DNA from: SPCO01 sp964579825
GTDB taxonomy: Bacteria; Chloroflexota; Limnocylindria; Limnocylindrales; CSP1-4
Assembly: GCA_964579825.1 (NCBI GenBank)
Contig: CAZOHT010000013.1
Coordinates: 27,816 to 91,815 of the forward strand
Length of the DNA: 64,000 nt
Reading direction: 5' to 3'
The notes beneath the pieces were generated by a model. The model was not told the DNA's origin, made no database searches, and saw only the letters and a list, made by a program, of their open reading frames with translations. Positions 1 to 7,602 of the stretch are shown piece by piece (positions within the stretch are counted from its first letter, which is position 1; each line of letters starts with the position of its first letter). Both the position numbers and the translations under genes were made by a program.

Positions 1-249
1 ATGATCCCGGACATCCTGTGCAACGCCGGTGGTGTCACGGTCAGCTACTTCGAGTGGGTCCAGGACCTCAACCGCGATCACTGGAGCGAGGCCGTCGTGA
101 ACGCCAAGCTCAAGGAGATCATGGTCAAGGCCTTCAGTGAAGTCCTCGCGGTCGCTCGTCGAGAGCAGTGCAACATGCGGACCGCCGCCTACCTGCTCGC
201 GGTGAAGCGCGTCGCGGACGCCATGGAGATGCGCGGCCTCTACCCGTAG
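1..249 (+). CDS. Glutamate dehydrogenase family, C-terminal fragment
   Basis: This is the last 82 residues of a Glu/Leu/Phe/Val dehydrogenase; the gene begins before the window. The stretch IPDILCNAGGVTVSYFEWVQ is the typical segment near the C-terminal end of the NAD(P)-binding domain of glutamate dehydrogenases, and the closing helix (NMRTAAYLLAVKRV) also matches that family. The enzyme interconverts glutamate with 2-oxoglutarate and ammonia. The methionine at position 1 is probably internal, not the real start. A strong hairpin follows the stop. Cofactor preference cannot be judged from this fragment. Confidence 0.88.
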   Translation: MIPDILCNAGGVTVSYFEWVQDLNRDHWSEAVVNAKLKEIMVKAFSEVLAVARREQCNMRTAAYLLAVKRVADAMEMRGLYP

Positions 250-271
250 GCCATCCGTCGCCGAACAGCAC

Positions 272-298
272 GAAGCCCCGACCATCGGTCGGGGCTTC
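272..298. terminator. Hairpin terminator between convergent genes
   Basis: A perfect 12-bp stem (GAAGCCCCGACC / GGTCGGGGCTTC) with a 3-base loop lies 23 bases after the dehydrogenase stop. A lipoprotein gene arrives from the other side and ends at 322, so the stem can serve both strands. The tail is only weakly T-rich. Confidence 0.75.
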
Positions 299-321
299 TG
301 CGTATCGACCGGAGTGGCCGA

Positions 322-867
322 TCAGTCGTGGTCCTGGATGACGACCTCGAGCGAGGCGGCATCGATGGTGTCGGACGTCCGCAGGATGAGCACGCGATCG
401 AACGCGACGGCGTCGGTCGGGTCGGGGCAGGGCGGCTGGACGATGAGCACCTTCGAGTCGGACAGGATCACGGTGGGTTCGCTGTCGCACGGCGGGGCCG
501 CCCAGGTGACGACCAGGCCGGCGGTATCGGCCTCGACGACCGTCGGGGCATCGACGGCGACCGAGGCTCCGTCGCCGGGCGTCCCGGAGGTGAGACCGGT
601 CAGGAGACCGGTCTGGTCGATGACCGCGACCCGGACCGAGGACTCGTCATGGGTGTCCAGGGTGAGGACCAGCGCCGGGGCGCCGGAGATCTCCGGCTGG
701 GTCGGGACAGGCGTGGTCACGGCCGAGGAGGGGACGGCTGAGGGGTCGGCCGTGGCGGGACCGGCGGTGGCCGGCGGAGCGCCACTCCCGCCGCAGGCGG
801 CGACCGTGAGCGTCAGGGTGAGCGCCGCGAGGGCGAGCGCCCGTGATCGGCGGGTGGATGGGGACAT
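322..867 (-). CDS. Putative lipoprotein of unknown function
   Basis: About 181 residues. The N-terminus has arginines, a hydrophobic run (ALALAALTLTLTVAACGG) and a lipobox ending in AAC, so export and lipid anchoring are likely. A low-complexity Ala/Pro/Thr/Ser linker follows, then about 120 residues with no motif I recognise. The start is uncertain: a GTG at 876 lies too close to the AAGGA site, so I prefer the ATG at 867. It follows the membrane-protein gene at 911-1426 on the same strand and may be co-transcribed with it. Confidence 0.6.
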   Translation of the reverse strand: MSPSTRRSRALALAALTLTLTVAACGGSGAPPATAGPATADPSAVPSSAVTTPVPTQPEISGAPALVLTLDTHDESSVRVAVIDQTGLLTGLTSGTPGDGASVAVDAPTVVEADTAGLVVTWAAPPCDSEPTVILSDSKVLIVQPPCPDPTDAVAFDRVLILRTSDTIDAASLEVVIQDHD

Positions 868-910
868 CGGGATCACGTTCCTTCCGGGTGTGGGTGAGAT
901 GGGCGATGGG

Positions 911-1426
911 TCAGGCGTGGTCGCGACGGAGCAGGAGGCTCGCGCCGGCGATGACGATGAGGGCCGCGACCCCGACCTGGATCCAGCTGATGGCGCCGGG
1001 CTGGCCGGAGACGAGGGCGAAGCCCAACGAACCCAGGATCAGCGCGGGGACGAGCGGCCACGGATGGCGTTCCTGGGGGACAGCCAGCAGGCCCAGGATC
1101 CAGACCGAGGCGAACCCGCCGGCGACCGACAGGAAGAGCACGCCCGGCGTGGCGGCCGGACCGAACGTGCCGGCCGTGATGAGCAGGACCGCGGTGCCCA
1201 GGCCGCCGGTGATCCCGGCCGGAACGGCGTAGCCGTACTCCCGCGACAGCCCGAAGGCGACGAGGAGGGTGGCACTGATCGCGACCAACGTGTACTGGTC
1301 CACGGCATCGACGACGAAGCCGGCGGCCACGATGCCGCCGATGATCAGGAGGACGGTCCCGAGCAGGCGGCGTTCCGGCACGATGCCTTCGACGCGACGG
1401 ACTCGGGGGCTGGTGGTTGCGGACAT
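911..1426 (-). CDS. Small multi-pass membrane protein, unknown function
   Basis: 171 residues with about five hydrophobic segments separated by short loops and no recognised catalytic motif. The ATG is preceded by a good GGGAG site. It is transcribed away from the TetR-type gene at 1506, with a 79-bp shared intergenic region that contains inverted repeats. The arrangement suggests that the TetR protein controls this gene and perhaps the lipoprotein after it, as in many TetR/membrane-protein pairs. Its substrate or role cannot be inferred. Confidence 0.6.
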   Translation of the reverse strand: MSATTSPRVRRVEGIVPERRLLGTVLLIIGGIVAAGFVVDAVDQYTLVAISATLLVAFGLSREYGYAVPAGITGGLGTAVLLITAGTFGPAATPGVLFLSVAGGFASVWILGLLAVPQERHPWPLVPALILGSLGFALVSGQPGAISWIQVGVAALIVIAGASLLLRRDHA

Positions 1427-1463
1427 TTGTCTCCCTCTCTGCTGTTTGCTAGAGTGCGTATCG

Positions 1464-1502
1464 ATTACAGTAAAGCTGTAATGACCGGAAGATTACTGTA
1501 AT
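1464..1502. promoter_or_regulatory. Probable TetR operator: paired ATTACnGTAAt sites
   Basis: The divergent intergenic region holds ATTACAGTAAA (1464-1474) and the perfect palindrome ATTACTGTAAT (1492-1502), with centres 28 bp apart and an extra half-site GTAAT at 1478-1482. A second reading is the inverted repeat ATTACAG-5-CTGTAAT (1464-1482). AT-rich repeats in such a GC-rich region, right before a TetR start, suggest an autoregulatory operator. Confidence 0.55.
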
Positions 1503-1505
1503 GAA

Positions 1506-2153
1506 ATGAGCGATGTCAAGATGGAAAGACGAACGTATCGATCGCCGCTCCGCGAGGAGCAGGCGCGTCAGACCCGCGAACGGATCCTGGATGCCGCGCT
1601 GGGTCTCTTCGCGAGCCAGGGCTATACGGCGACCAGCGTCGCCGCCATCGCGCGCGAGGCCGGCGTGGTCCCGGAGACCATCTACTCGTCGATCGGCTCC
1701 AAGCGGGGGATCCTGGAGGGATTGATCGACCGTGTCGCCTCGCCCGACGTGGTCGGCAAGGTCCTCGCCGACTGGACGGCCGCGACGGGTGACCCATCGG
1801 CCCAGCTGCACGTCATCGCCCGGTTCGCGACGGGGTTCTGGGGGCGGACGTCGCTCCTGTCGGTCGTGCTGCGCAAGGGGACCGGCGATGCCGATATCGC
1901 CGATGAGTGGAGTCGCCGCCAGCAGGGCCGACGCGACGTGTGGGTGGCGTTGCTGGCGCAGTGGCCTGAGGGCACGATCCGGAACGGCCTTGCGCTCGAG
2001 ACGGCCGGCGACATCGCCTGGGCCCTGTCGTCCGACGACCTGTTCACCTTGCTGGTGCGTGAGCGGTCGTGGTCCGCGTCGCAGTACGAAGCCTGGCTGC
2101 ATGGCGCCCTGTGCCACGAGATCCTGGCGCCGGGCGACGCGTCCGGGGACTGA
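1506..2153 (+). CDS. TetR/AcrR-family transcriptional regulator
   Basis: 215 residues. Residues ~14-60 form the TetR DNA-binding domain (QTRERILDAALGLFASQGY, then SVAAIAREAGVVPETIYSSIGSK), with the usual helix-turn-helix and the aromatic at the end of the recognition helix. The C-terminal ligand-binding part is divergent, as is normal. A second possible start is the ATG at 1521. The operator-like palindrome at 1492-1502 almost touches the start codon, consistent with autorepression. Ligand unknown. Confidence 0.85.
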   Translation: MSDVKMERRTYRSPLREEQARQTRERILDAALGLFASQGYTATSVAAIAREAGVVPETIYSSIGSKRGILEGLIDRVASPDVVGKVLADWTAATGDPSAQLHVIARFATGFWGRTSLLSVVLRKGTGDADIADEWSRRQQGRRDVWVALLAQWPEGTIRNGLALETAGDIAWALSSDDLFTLLVRERSWSASQYEAWLHGALCHEILAPGDASGD

Positions 2154-2162
2154 GGCGGCCAG

Positions 2163-2181
2163 CTGGGCGATCAGCGCCCAG
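2163..2181. terminator. Hairpin at convergent gene ends
   Basis: A perfect 7-bp stem, CTGGGCG-ATCAG-CGCCCAG, sits between the tetR stop and the end of the convergent acetyltransferase gene and overlaps the latter's last codons. It lacks a T-run, so it is a weak terminator candidate. Confidence 0.4.
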
Positions 2182-2770
2182 GCATGGCCCGCCACATGGT
2201 GCTGACCCACGCCCCATCGAGCGGGGCGGCGAACCCGCCGTCGGTCACGAACCCGAGGCGATGGTAGCGGTGGTCGTTGGCCGGGTTGGTCGACTCGAGG
2301 TATGCCGGGACGCCCTCCGCATCCCACAGGGCGAGGTCGTCGGCGAGTAGTCGCTGCCCGACACCGCGGCCCCGGTGGTCCGGGTGGGTCGCCAGGATGC
2401 TCAGGTAGTAGTGCGGCGGGCGGGCCTCTCGCGCGGCCTCGAAGCGTCCCACGAGCTCGTGCATCGCGTCCGCGCTGGCCGGGGACAGGGCGCTGCGGGC
2501 GAGCGCACTGAGTTCGGCTTCCTGCTCGGGCGTGTTCTCGACACCGCCCGGCGGGAGCCAGATGGCGATCGCGGCGCGATCCTCGCTGGTCCGCACCGTC
2601 CCGTACCGGAACGGGCCCTCGACGGCGGGTCGCCACCAGCCCGCGTGGTGATCGGTCCGACCGTCCGGCGCCCGGAGCGCCACAGACCATATCGGATCCT
2701 CGCGGAAGGCGAGTTCCAGCACCTCGGTCGCATAGCCGATCTCATCCGCGGTGATGGGTCGCGATGCCAT
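2171..2770 (-). CDS. GNAT-family N-acetyltransferase
   Basis: 199 residues. The acetyl-CoA pyrophosphate loop is visible as HPDHRGRGVGQRLL, preceded by the strand YYLSILATHP, and the C-terminal motif (YLESTNPANDHRYHRLGF) is typical of GNAT enzymes related to puromycin-type or general small-molecule acetyltransferases. I chose the ATG at 2770 because AGGTGG lies 5 bases upstream; a longer reading to 2839 would add an Arg-rich tail that looks like noise. Substrate unknown. Confidence 0.82.
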   Translation of the reverse strand: MASRPITADEIGYATEVLELAFREDPIWSVALRAPDGRTDHHAGWWRPAVEGPFRYGTVRTSEDRAAIAIWLPPGGVENTPEQEAELSALARSALSPASADAMHELVGRFEAAREARPPHYYLSILATHPDHRGRGVGQRLLADDLALWDAEGVPAYLESTNPANDHRYHRLGFVTDGGFAAPLDGAWVSTMWRAMPGR

Positions 2771-2867
2771 CGTCCACCTCGTCGCGCGTCGTCGACGCCA
2801 TCCTAGCGAGGCGCCGCGCCCGTGCATCGCGGCCGCCACGGAGCGTCGACGCGGCGTGAGCCGGTGC

Positions 2868-2873
2868 TACCAT
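2868..2873 (+). promoter_or_regulatory. -10 box TACCAT, possibly leaderless start
   Basis: TACCAT lies 7 bases before the ATG at 2881. Transcription beginning 6-8 bases downstream would start at or next to the start codon. The same spacing is seen at 11904 and 59030. No clear -35 box was found. Confidence 0.45.
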
Positions 2874-2880
2874 CGCGGGC

Positions 2881-3486
2881 ATGCTGGACCACGAAGAGAA
2901 GTTCCTGTTCAAGGAGGAGATCCTCCACCTGGCCAACGCGGTGGCGGAGCCGGGCATCCTCGACAACGTCGAGGACCTGCTGACGGACGTGATCACGAGC
3001 CCGCGCTTCGATTCGGAGGTGTTCACCCTCGAACGGAGCCTCCAGGTGATGCTCGGGCCCCGCGCCGGAACGACCCTGGTCGGCCTCCTGACGGTGGCCC
3101 CTGAGGTCTTCGACGAGGTCGCCGAGGTCCGCATCCCCTCCGAGGTCCACGAGCGGCTCGTCGCCTGGCGCGCCAGGTTCGGCCTGGCCATCGACAACGC
3201 CCTGAACTTCCTCAACAACCCGGACGGCATCCAGGGCCACAACTTCGCGACCCAGGTGGCGCACGTGGACGACCGACGCGTCCTGCAGGGTCGCCTCACC
3301 CTCGTCCGCTACAACAACGAGCCGCAGTTCTTCGTGGCCGACGCGAGCGTCTTCCTCGGCCTGATCGTGGACGTCATGGAGCGGCTCGGGCCGTACCTCG
3401 AGCCCGATGCGGTGGACGAGGAGACGTTGTCCCGCCTGCGCGACGCGGTCGCCCAGATCGAGCGCAAGACCGCCTCCCGCGGCTGA
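2881..3486 (+). CDS. Conserved-looking protein of unknown function
   Basis: 201 residues, soluble, acidic, no signal peptide. I recognise no domain. The middle contains FGLAIDNALNFLNNPDGIQGHNFATQVAHVDDRR, followed by a beta-rich section (LQGRLTLVRYNNEPQFFVADASVFLGLIVDVMERL). It is followed after 46 bases by the DRTGG/BioD-like ATPase gene on the same strand, which suggests a shared role. The upstream -10 box suggests a leaderless transcript. Confidence 0.7.
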   Translation: MLDHEEKFLFKEEILHLANAVAEPGILDNVEDLLTDVITSPRFDSEVFTLERSLQVMLGPRAGTTLVGLLTVAPEVFDEVAEVRIPSEVHERLVAWRARFGLAIDNALNFLNNPDGIQGHNFATQVAHVDDRRVLQGRLTLVRYNNEPQFFVADASVFLGLIVDVMERLGPYLEPDAVDEETLSRLRDAVAQIERKTASRG

Positions 3487-3532
3487 TGGGTCCGGGCGCC
3501 CGCCGGTCGACCGTGTCGGCCCGACCCGCCTG

Positions 3533-4642
3533 ATGCGCCACATCTACCTCGCCGCCACCGGTCAGAACCGCGGCAAGACCACGGTCAGCCTCGGCGTCAT
3601 GGACGGCTTCGAACGGCGCGGCCTCTCGACCGGGTTCATGAAACCGGTCGGCCAGCGGACGATCATCGAGGAGGGTGTCCCGGCCGACGAGGACGCCGTC
3701 CTCATGAAGAGCGTCTTCGGCCTGACCGAGCCCTTGGCGCGGATGAGCCCGGTCCACATCCCGCGCGGGTTCACCCAGGCCTACATCGAGGGCCGCGTCG
3801 TGGAGGACCTGCCGCAGCGCATCCGCGACGCCCACGCGTCCTTCGCGGCGGATCGCGACATCCTGCTCATCGAGGGGACCGGGCACGCCGGCGTCGGCGC
3901 GGTCGTGGGGCTCTCCAACGCGGTCGTCGCGGCCATGCTCGGGGCGCCGGCCGTCATCGTGTCGGAGGGCGGTGTCGGTCGTCCGATCGACGAGATCGTG
4001 CTCAATGCCGCCCTGTTCGAGCGACACGGCGTGGAGGTGGCCGGTGCCGTCGTGAACAAGGTGGACCTCGATGCCAAGCCGGGGCTTGCCAGGACCCTGG
4101 AGCAGGGACTCGCGCGCCATGGGATCCCGCTCCTCGGCGTCCTGCCGTACCGGCCGATCCTGTCGAACCCGACCCTGGCCATGGTCCTCGAAGGGGTCCG
4201 CGGCGAGACGATCCATCCGGGCCCGGACCTGGACCAGGTCATCGGTGGCGTGGCGATCGGGGCCATGGAGCCGGAGCACATGCTCCAGCGCATCGGCCCG
4301 CGCAGCCTCGTCATCGTGCCGGGCGACCGGGCCGACGTCATCGAGGCGATCGTCCGAGCGCATCGCGACGGCGGGGAGGACGGCGGCGATGCGGTCGGCC
4401 TGGTCCTGACCGGCGGTTATCCGCCGAGCGACGCGACCATCGACGCCATCCGTCGCGCCGACCTGTTCGCCACGCTCGTGCCGGAAGACACGTACGTCGT
4501 CGCCTCCGAGGTCCACGACCTGCTGGTCAAGACCCACCCGGCGGACGTCGGCAAGATCGCCGAGATCAAGGCGCTCGTCTGGGAATACCTGTTCATCGAC
4601 CGCCTCCTCGAGGTCGCGACGGAGGTCAGCCCGGCGACCTGA
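3533..4642 (+). CDS. BioD-like P-loop ATPase with DRTGG domain
   Basis: 369 residues. The start (MRHIYLAATGQNRGKTTVSL) carries a deviant Walker A like that of dethiobiotin synthetase and cobyrinate amidases. Residues ~1-230 are BioD-like (VEGTGHAG type loop, VVNKVD); the C-terminal ~110 residues (IVPGDRADVIEAI, GLVLTGGYPPS) match the DRTGG domain. This architecture is that of the N-terminal part of long phosphotransacetylases, but the acetyltransferase domain is absent, so it is a stand-alone, probably regulatory or nucleotide-sensing protein. It overlaps the convergent MFS gene by 17 bp. Confidence 0.75.
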   Translation: MRHIYLAATGQNRGKTTVSLGVMDGFERRGLSTGFMKPVGQRTIIEEGVPADEDAVLMKSVFGLTEPLARMSPVHIPRGFTQAYIEGRVVEDLPQRIRDAHASFAADRDILLIEGTGHAGVGAVVGLSNAVVAAMLGAPAVIVSEGGVGRPIDEIVLNAALFERHGVEVAGAVVNKVDLDAKPGLARTLEQGLARHGIPLLGVLPYRPILSNPTLAMVLEGVRGETIHPGPDLDQVIGGVAIGAMEPEHMLQRIGPRSLVIVPGDRADVIEAIVRAHRDGGEDGGDAVGLVLTGGYPPSDATIDAIRRADLFATLVPEDTYVVASEVHDLLVKTHPADVGKIAEIKALVWEYLFIDRLLEVATEVSPAT

Positions 4643-5804
4643 CCGGGTCGCCCGTGGCCCCCGATGGCGCGGCCGGGCGGACGATCGCCCCCACGATGAT
4701 CCCGGCCCCGATGACCGACACGACGGCACAGATGGCGAACAGGCCCGGGATCCCGATGGCCGCGGCGATGACCCCGCCCAGCGTCGATCCGAGGATGGTC
4801 GCGAGCCCCGAGCCGCTCGTCAGCAGGCCCTGGGCGGTGCCGCCGGTCCCCGTCGGCGCCCGGCTCGCCAGGACCGTGACCCCGCCGACGAACATGCAGG
4901 CGAACCCGACGCCTTCGAGCGGGGCGATGGCCAGCAACTGCCATGGCTCCGTGGCCAGGGCGGACAGGCCGGTCCGGATCGCGAACGCGATGGCCCCGAT
5001 GACGAGCAGACGCTCGGCCCCGAAGCGCTTCGCGAGGCGCGGGAAGGCGTACATGATCGGTACCTCGACCATGGCCCCGATCGCCCAGATGAGCCCGATC
5101 TGGGCCCCGCTCCCGCCGATCGCCCCCATCTGGATCGAATAGAACGTGTTCGTGCCCGACAGGGCCGTCCACACGACGACGAACCCGGTCAGGAACAGCG
5201 GCACGCCACGGACGGCCAGGATGGCCGCCATGCCGCGGCGCAGGCTGACCGAGACGCTCGATCCACGGCGCGGGATGGTCGCGGTCACGACGACCGTCAG
5301 GGCCAGCATCGGGATGTAGACCCAGAACAGGGACCGCGGACCGAACCGGTCGAGCATGACGCCGACGATGAGCGTGACCACGACGAACGCCAGCGAGCCG
5401 AATGCCCGGACCTGCCCGAACCGGTTGCGGGCGGACGACCCGAGCGACTCGAGCGTCCGGGCGTCCAGCAGGGGAGCGACGCCGGCGATGCCGACGAACA
5501 GGACGATCGCCCCGATGGACACGGCGAGGAAGCCGAACGACAGGTACAGGACGACGGCCCCGGCCGTGGCCACGGCGGCCGCCAGGGGCAGCGCGAGGCG
5601 CGACCGCGGGAAGCGGTCCGACAGCCCGCCCCAGACCGGACCGAACACGAGCATGATCCCGGCCTGGACCGCGATGAGCACGCCGATCTCGTCCAGCGCC
5701 AGGCCCAGGTCCCGGTAGAAGACCGGCAGGAACGGGTAGGCGGCACCAAGCGCCGCGTAGAAGACGAGGTACGCGAGAAGGACCCGAACCCCGGCGGCCA
5801 GCAC
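4626..5804 (-). CDS. MFS transporter (MFS_1-like, LacY-type fold)
   Basis: 392 residues with about twelve hydrophobic segments. The loop between segments 2 and 3 reads WGGLSDRFPRSR, the major facilitator signature, and a sequence-related loop occurs in the second half. It starts with GTG three bases after the panC stop and so ends the coenzyme A operon. A pantothenate or precursor transport role would fit the context but is inference only; multidrug or sugar-like substrates are equally possible. Confidence 0.75.
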   Translation of the reverse strand: MLAAGVRVLLAYLVFYAALGAAYPFLPVFYRDLGLALDEIGVLIAVQAGIMLVFGPVWGGLSDRFPRSRLALPLAAAVATAGAVVLYLSFGFLAVSIGAIVLFVGIAGVAPLLDARTLESLGSSARNRFGQVRAFGSLAFVVVTLIVGVMLDRFGPRSLFWVYIPMLALTVVVTATIPRRGSSVSVSLRRGMAAILAVRGVPLFLTGFVVVWTALSGTNTFYSIQMGAIGGSGAQIGLIWAIGAMVEVPIMYAFPRLAKRFGAERLLVIGAIAFAIRTGLSALATEPWQLLAIAPLEGVGFACMFVGGVTVLASRAPTGTGGTAQGLLTSGSGLATILGSTLGGVIAAAIGIPGLFAICAVVSVIGAGIIVGAIVRPAAPSGATGDPVRSPG

Positions 5805-5807
5805 GCC

Positions 5808-6668
5808 TCAGCGATCCGGGCCGGCGTCGGCCTCGGCCAGGGGCTCGTTGTCGATGAGCCGGGTCGTCCCGAAGCGGACGGCCAGCGACAGCAGCGCCGG
5901 GCCCTCGATCCGGTCCAGTTCGTGGAGGTCCGTGCCATCGGCGCAGGACACGTAGTCGATGGCGGCCAGCGGCTCCGCGGCGATCTCGGCGCGCATCACG
6001 TTCCGCAGGGCGTCGGCGTCGCGTTCGCCGGCCGCCCACCGGTCGCGGGCCGTGAGGAGGGCCCGGCGCAGGACGGGCGCGGCGGCTCGCTCGGCCGGGC
6101 TCAGGTGGACGTTCCGCGACGACATCGCGAGGCCATCCGGCTCGCGGACGGTCGGGCAGGCGACGACCTCGGTCGGGATGGCCAGGTCGCGCGCCATCTG
6201 GCGGATGACCATCACCTGCTGGGCATCCTTCTGGCCGAAGTACGCGCGTTGCGCGCCGACCAGGCCGAACAGGATCGCCACGACCGTGGCGACGCCATCG
6301 AAGTGTCCAGGTCGCGCCGCCCCCTCGAGCGGCTTGGCGATCGCGCCGACCGACACGGTCGTGTCCGACCCGGGCGGGAAGACGTCCTCGACCGACGGGG
6401 CGAATACGAGATCCACGCCAGCCGATCCGCAGATCGCCAGGTCGCGTGCCTCGTTGCGGGGGTACTGGGTGAAGTCCGCCGCGACGTTGAACTGACGTGG
6501 GTTGACGAAGATCGAGACGACCGTCGTGGCGTCGGTCGCCCGCGAGCGCTCGATCAACGCGCGGTGGCCATCGTGCAGCCAGCCCATCGTGGGCACGAGC
6601 CCGATCGGTCGTGTCGCGCCGTCGAGGGCGTCGCGAAGCTCGGCGCGGGTCCGGAGGATGCGGGTCAA
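5808..6668 (-). CDS. panC: Pantothenate synthetase
   Basis: 286 residues from a TTG start 19 bases after the panB stop. PanC joins D-pantoate and beta-alanine using ATP. Family motifs are present: GLVPTMGWLHDGH near the N-terminus (HIGH-type), VVSIFVNPRQF, YFGQKDAQQ, and LAMSSRNVHLS (KMSKS-like loop). An in-frame ATG at 6755 would add 29 residues and overlap panB by 68 bases; the TTG gives the usual length and begins right at the conserved sequence. Part of the coaX-coaBC-panB-panC operon. Confidence 0.93.
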   Translation of the reverse strand: MTRILRTRAELRDALDGATRPIGLVPTMGWLHDGHRALIERSRATDATTVVSIFVNPRQFNVAADFTQYPRNEARDLAICGSAGVDLVFAPSVEDVFPPGSDTTVSVGAIAKPLEGAARPGHFDGVATVVAILFGLVGAQRAYFGQKDAQQVMVIRQMARDLAIPTEVVACPTVREPDGLAMSSRNVHLSPAERAAAPVLRRALLTARDRWAAGERDADALRNVMRAEIAAEPLAAIDYVSCADGTDLHELDRIEGPALLSLAVRFGTTRLIDNEPLAEADAGPDR

Positions 6669-6687
6669 GGGGTCGGTCGGGCGGCGC

Positions 6688-7602
6688 TTACAGGTCGCGA
6701 TCGAGCGGTATGCCGCCGATCGGGATCGTACCGCTCGCCCGGTCCGGGAGGCCACGGCCGAGGACCTCGTCCAGGACGCCCTCGTCCATCCGGGTGGACT
6801 CCGCCTCGCCCGGGAAGGTGCCCGCCGCGACGTCGGCGGCGTAGGCCGTGGCGGCCTCGCGGATCGCCTGACCGACCTGGGCGTACGGCCGGGCGTGGCG
6901 CGGGATGAAGTCGCCGAGGCCGATCAGGTCGGTCACGACCTGGACCTGGCCGCTGCAGCCGGCGCCGGCTCCGATCCCGATGGTCGGGACGCGCAGTCGT
7001 TCCGTGATGGCGGCCGCGAGCTGGGTCGGGACGAGTTCCAGGACCATCGAGAAGGCGCCCGCCTCCTGAACGGCCTGGGCGTCGGCGATGAGCGCCCGGG
7101 CCTGCTCGCGGCTCTTGCCCTGGACCTTGACCTTGCCGAACGTGTTGATCGCCTGCGGCGTCAGGCCGATGTGGCCCATGACCGGGATGCCGGCCCGGAC
7201 CAGCGTCTCGATGATCCGCGCACTCCGGACGCCGCCCTCGATCTTCACCGCCTGGGCACCCGCCTCGCGCATGAAGATCCCGGCGTTCTCGATCGCCTCC
7301 TCGGGCGAGGAGTACGACAGGAACGGCATGTCCGCCACGACCAGCGCGCGCTTCGTGCCGCGGACGACGGCTTTCGTGTGGTGGACCATCTCGGCCATCG
7401 TCACGCTCACCGTCGTCTCGTAGCCGAGCATGACCTGCCCGACGCTGTCGCCGACGAGGATGAGCGGGATGCCGGCCTCATCCAGGATGCGGGCGGTCGG
7501 GTAGTCGTACGCGGTCAGCATCGGGATGCGGGCGCCGTCGGCGTACAGCTTGGCGATGTCGAGCACGGTCAGGCGGCGGGGCGTGTCGGTCGAGGCGCTC
7601 AT
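6688..7602 (-). CDS. panB: 3-Methyl-2-oxobutanoate hydroxymethyltransferase
   Basis: 304 residues. PanB makes ketopantoate from 2-oxoisovalerate and methylene-tetrahydrofolate, the first step to pantothenate. Motifs include MLTAYDYPTARILDEAGI, LVGDSVGQVMLGYETT (metal-binding Asp), VVADMPFLSY, AVKIEGG and MGHIGLTPQ. It is about 40 residues longer than the E. coli enzyme, mostly at the C-terminus. Its ATG overlaps the coaBC stop in an ATGA junction, implying translational coupling. Confidence 0.95.
   Translation of the reverse strand: MSASTDTPRRLTVLDIAKLYADGARIPMLTAYDYPTARILDEAGIPLILVGDSVGQVMLGYETTVSVTMAEMVHHTKAVVRGTKRALVVADMPFLSYSSPEEAIENAGIFMREAGAQAVKIEGGVRSARIIETLVRAGIPVMGHIGLTPQAINTFGKVKVQGKSREQARALIADAQAVQEAGAFSMVLELVPTQLAAAITERLRVPTIGIGAGAGCSGQVQVVTDLIGLGDFIPRHARPYAQVGQAIREAATAYAADVAAGTFPGEAESTRMDEGVLDEVLGRGLPDRASGTIPIGGIPLDRDL

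Noticed and set aside
314..1501. Long plus-strand open frame opposite the lipoprotein and membrane-protein genes
   Set aside because: High GC leaves long shadow frames. The minus-strand proteins have a signal peptide and membrane helices, whereas this frame is low-complexity Arg/Gly/Asp with no motif.
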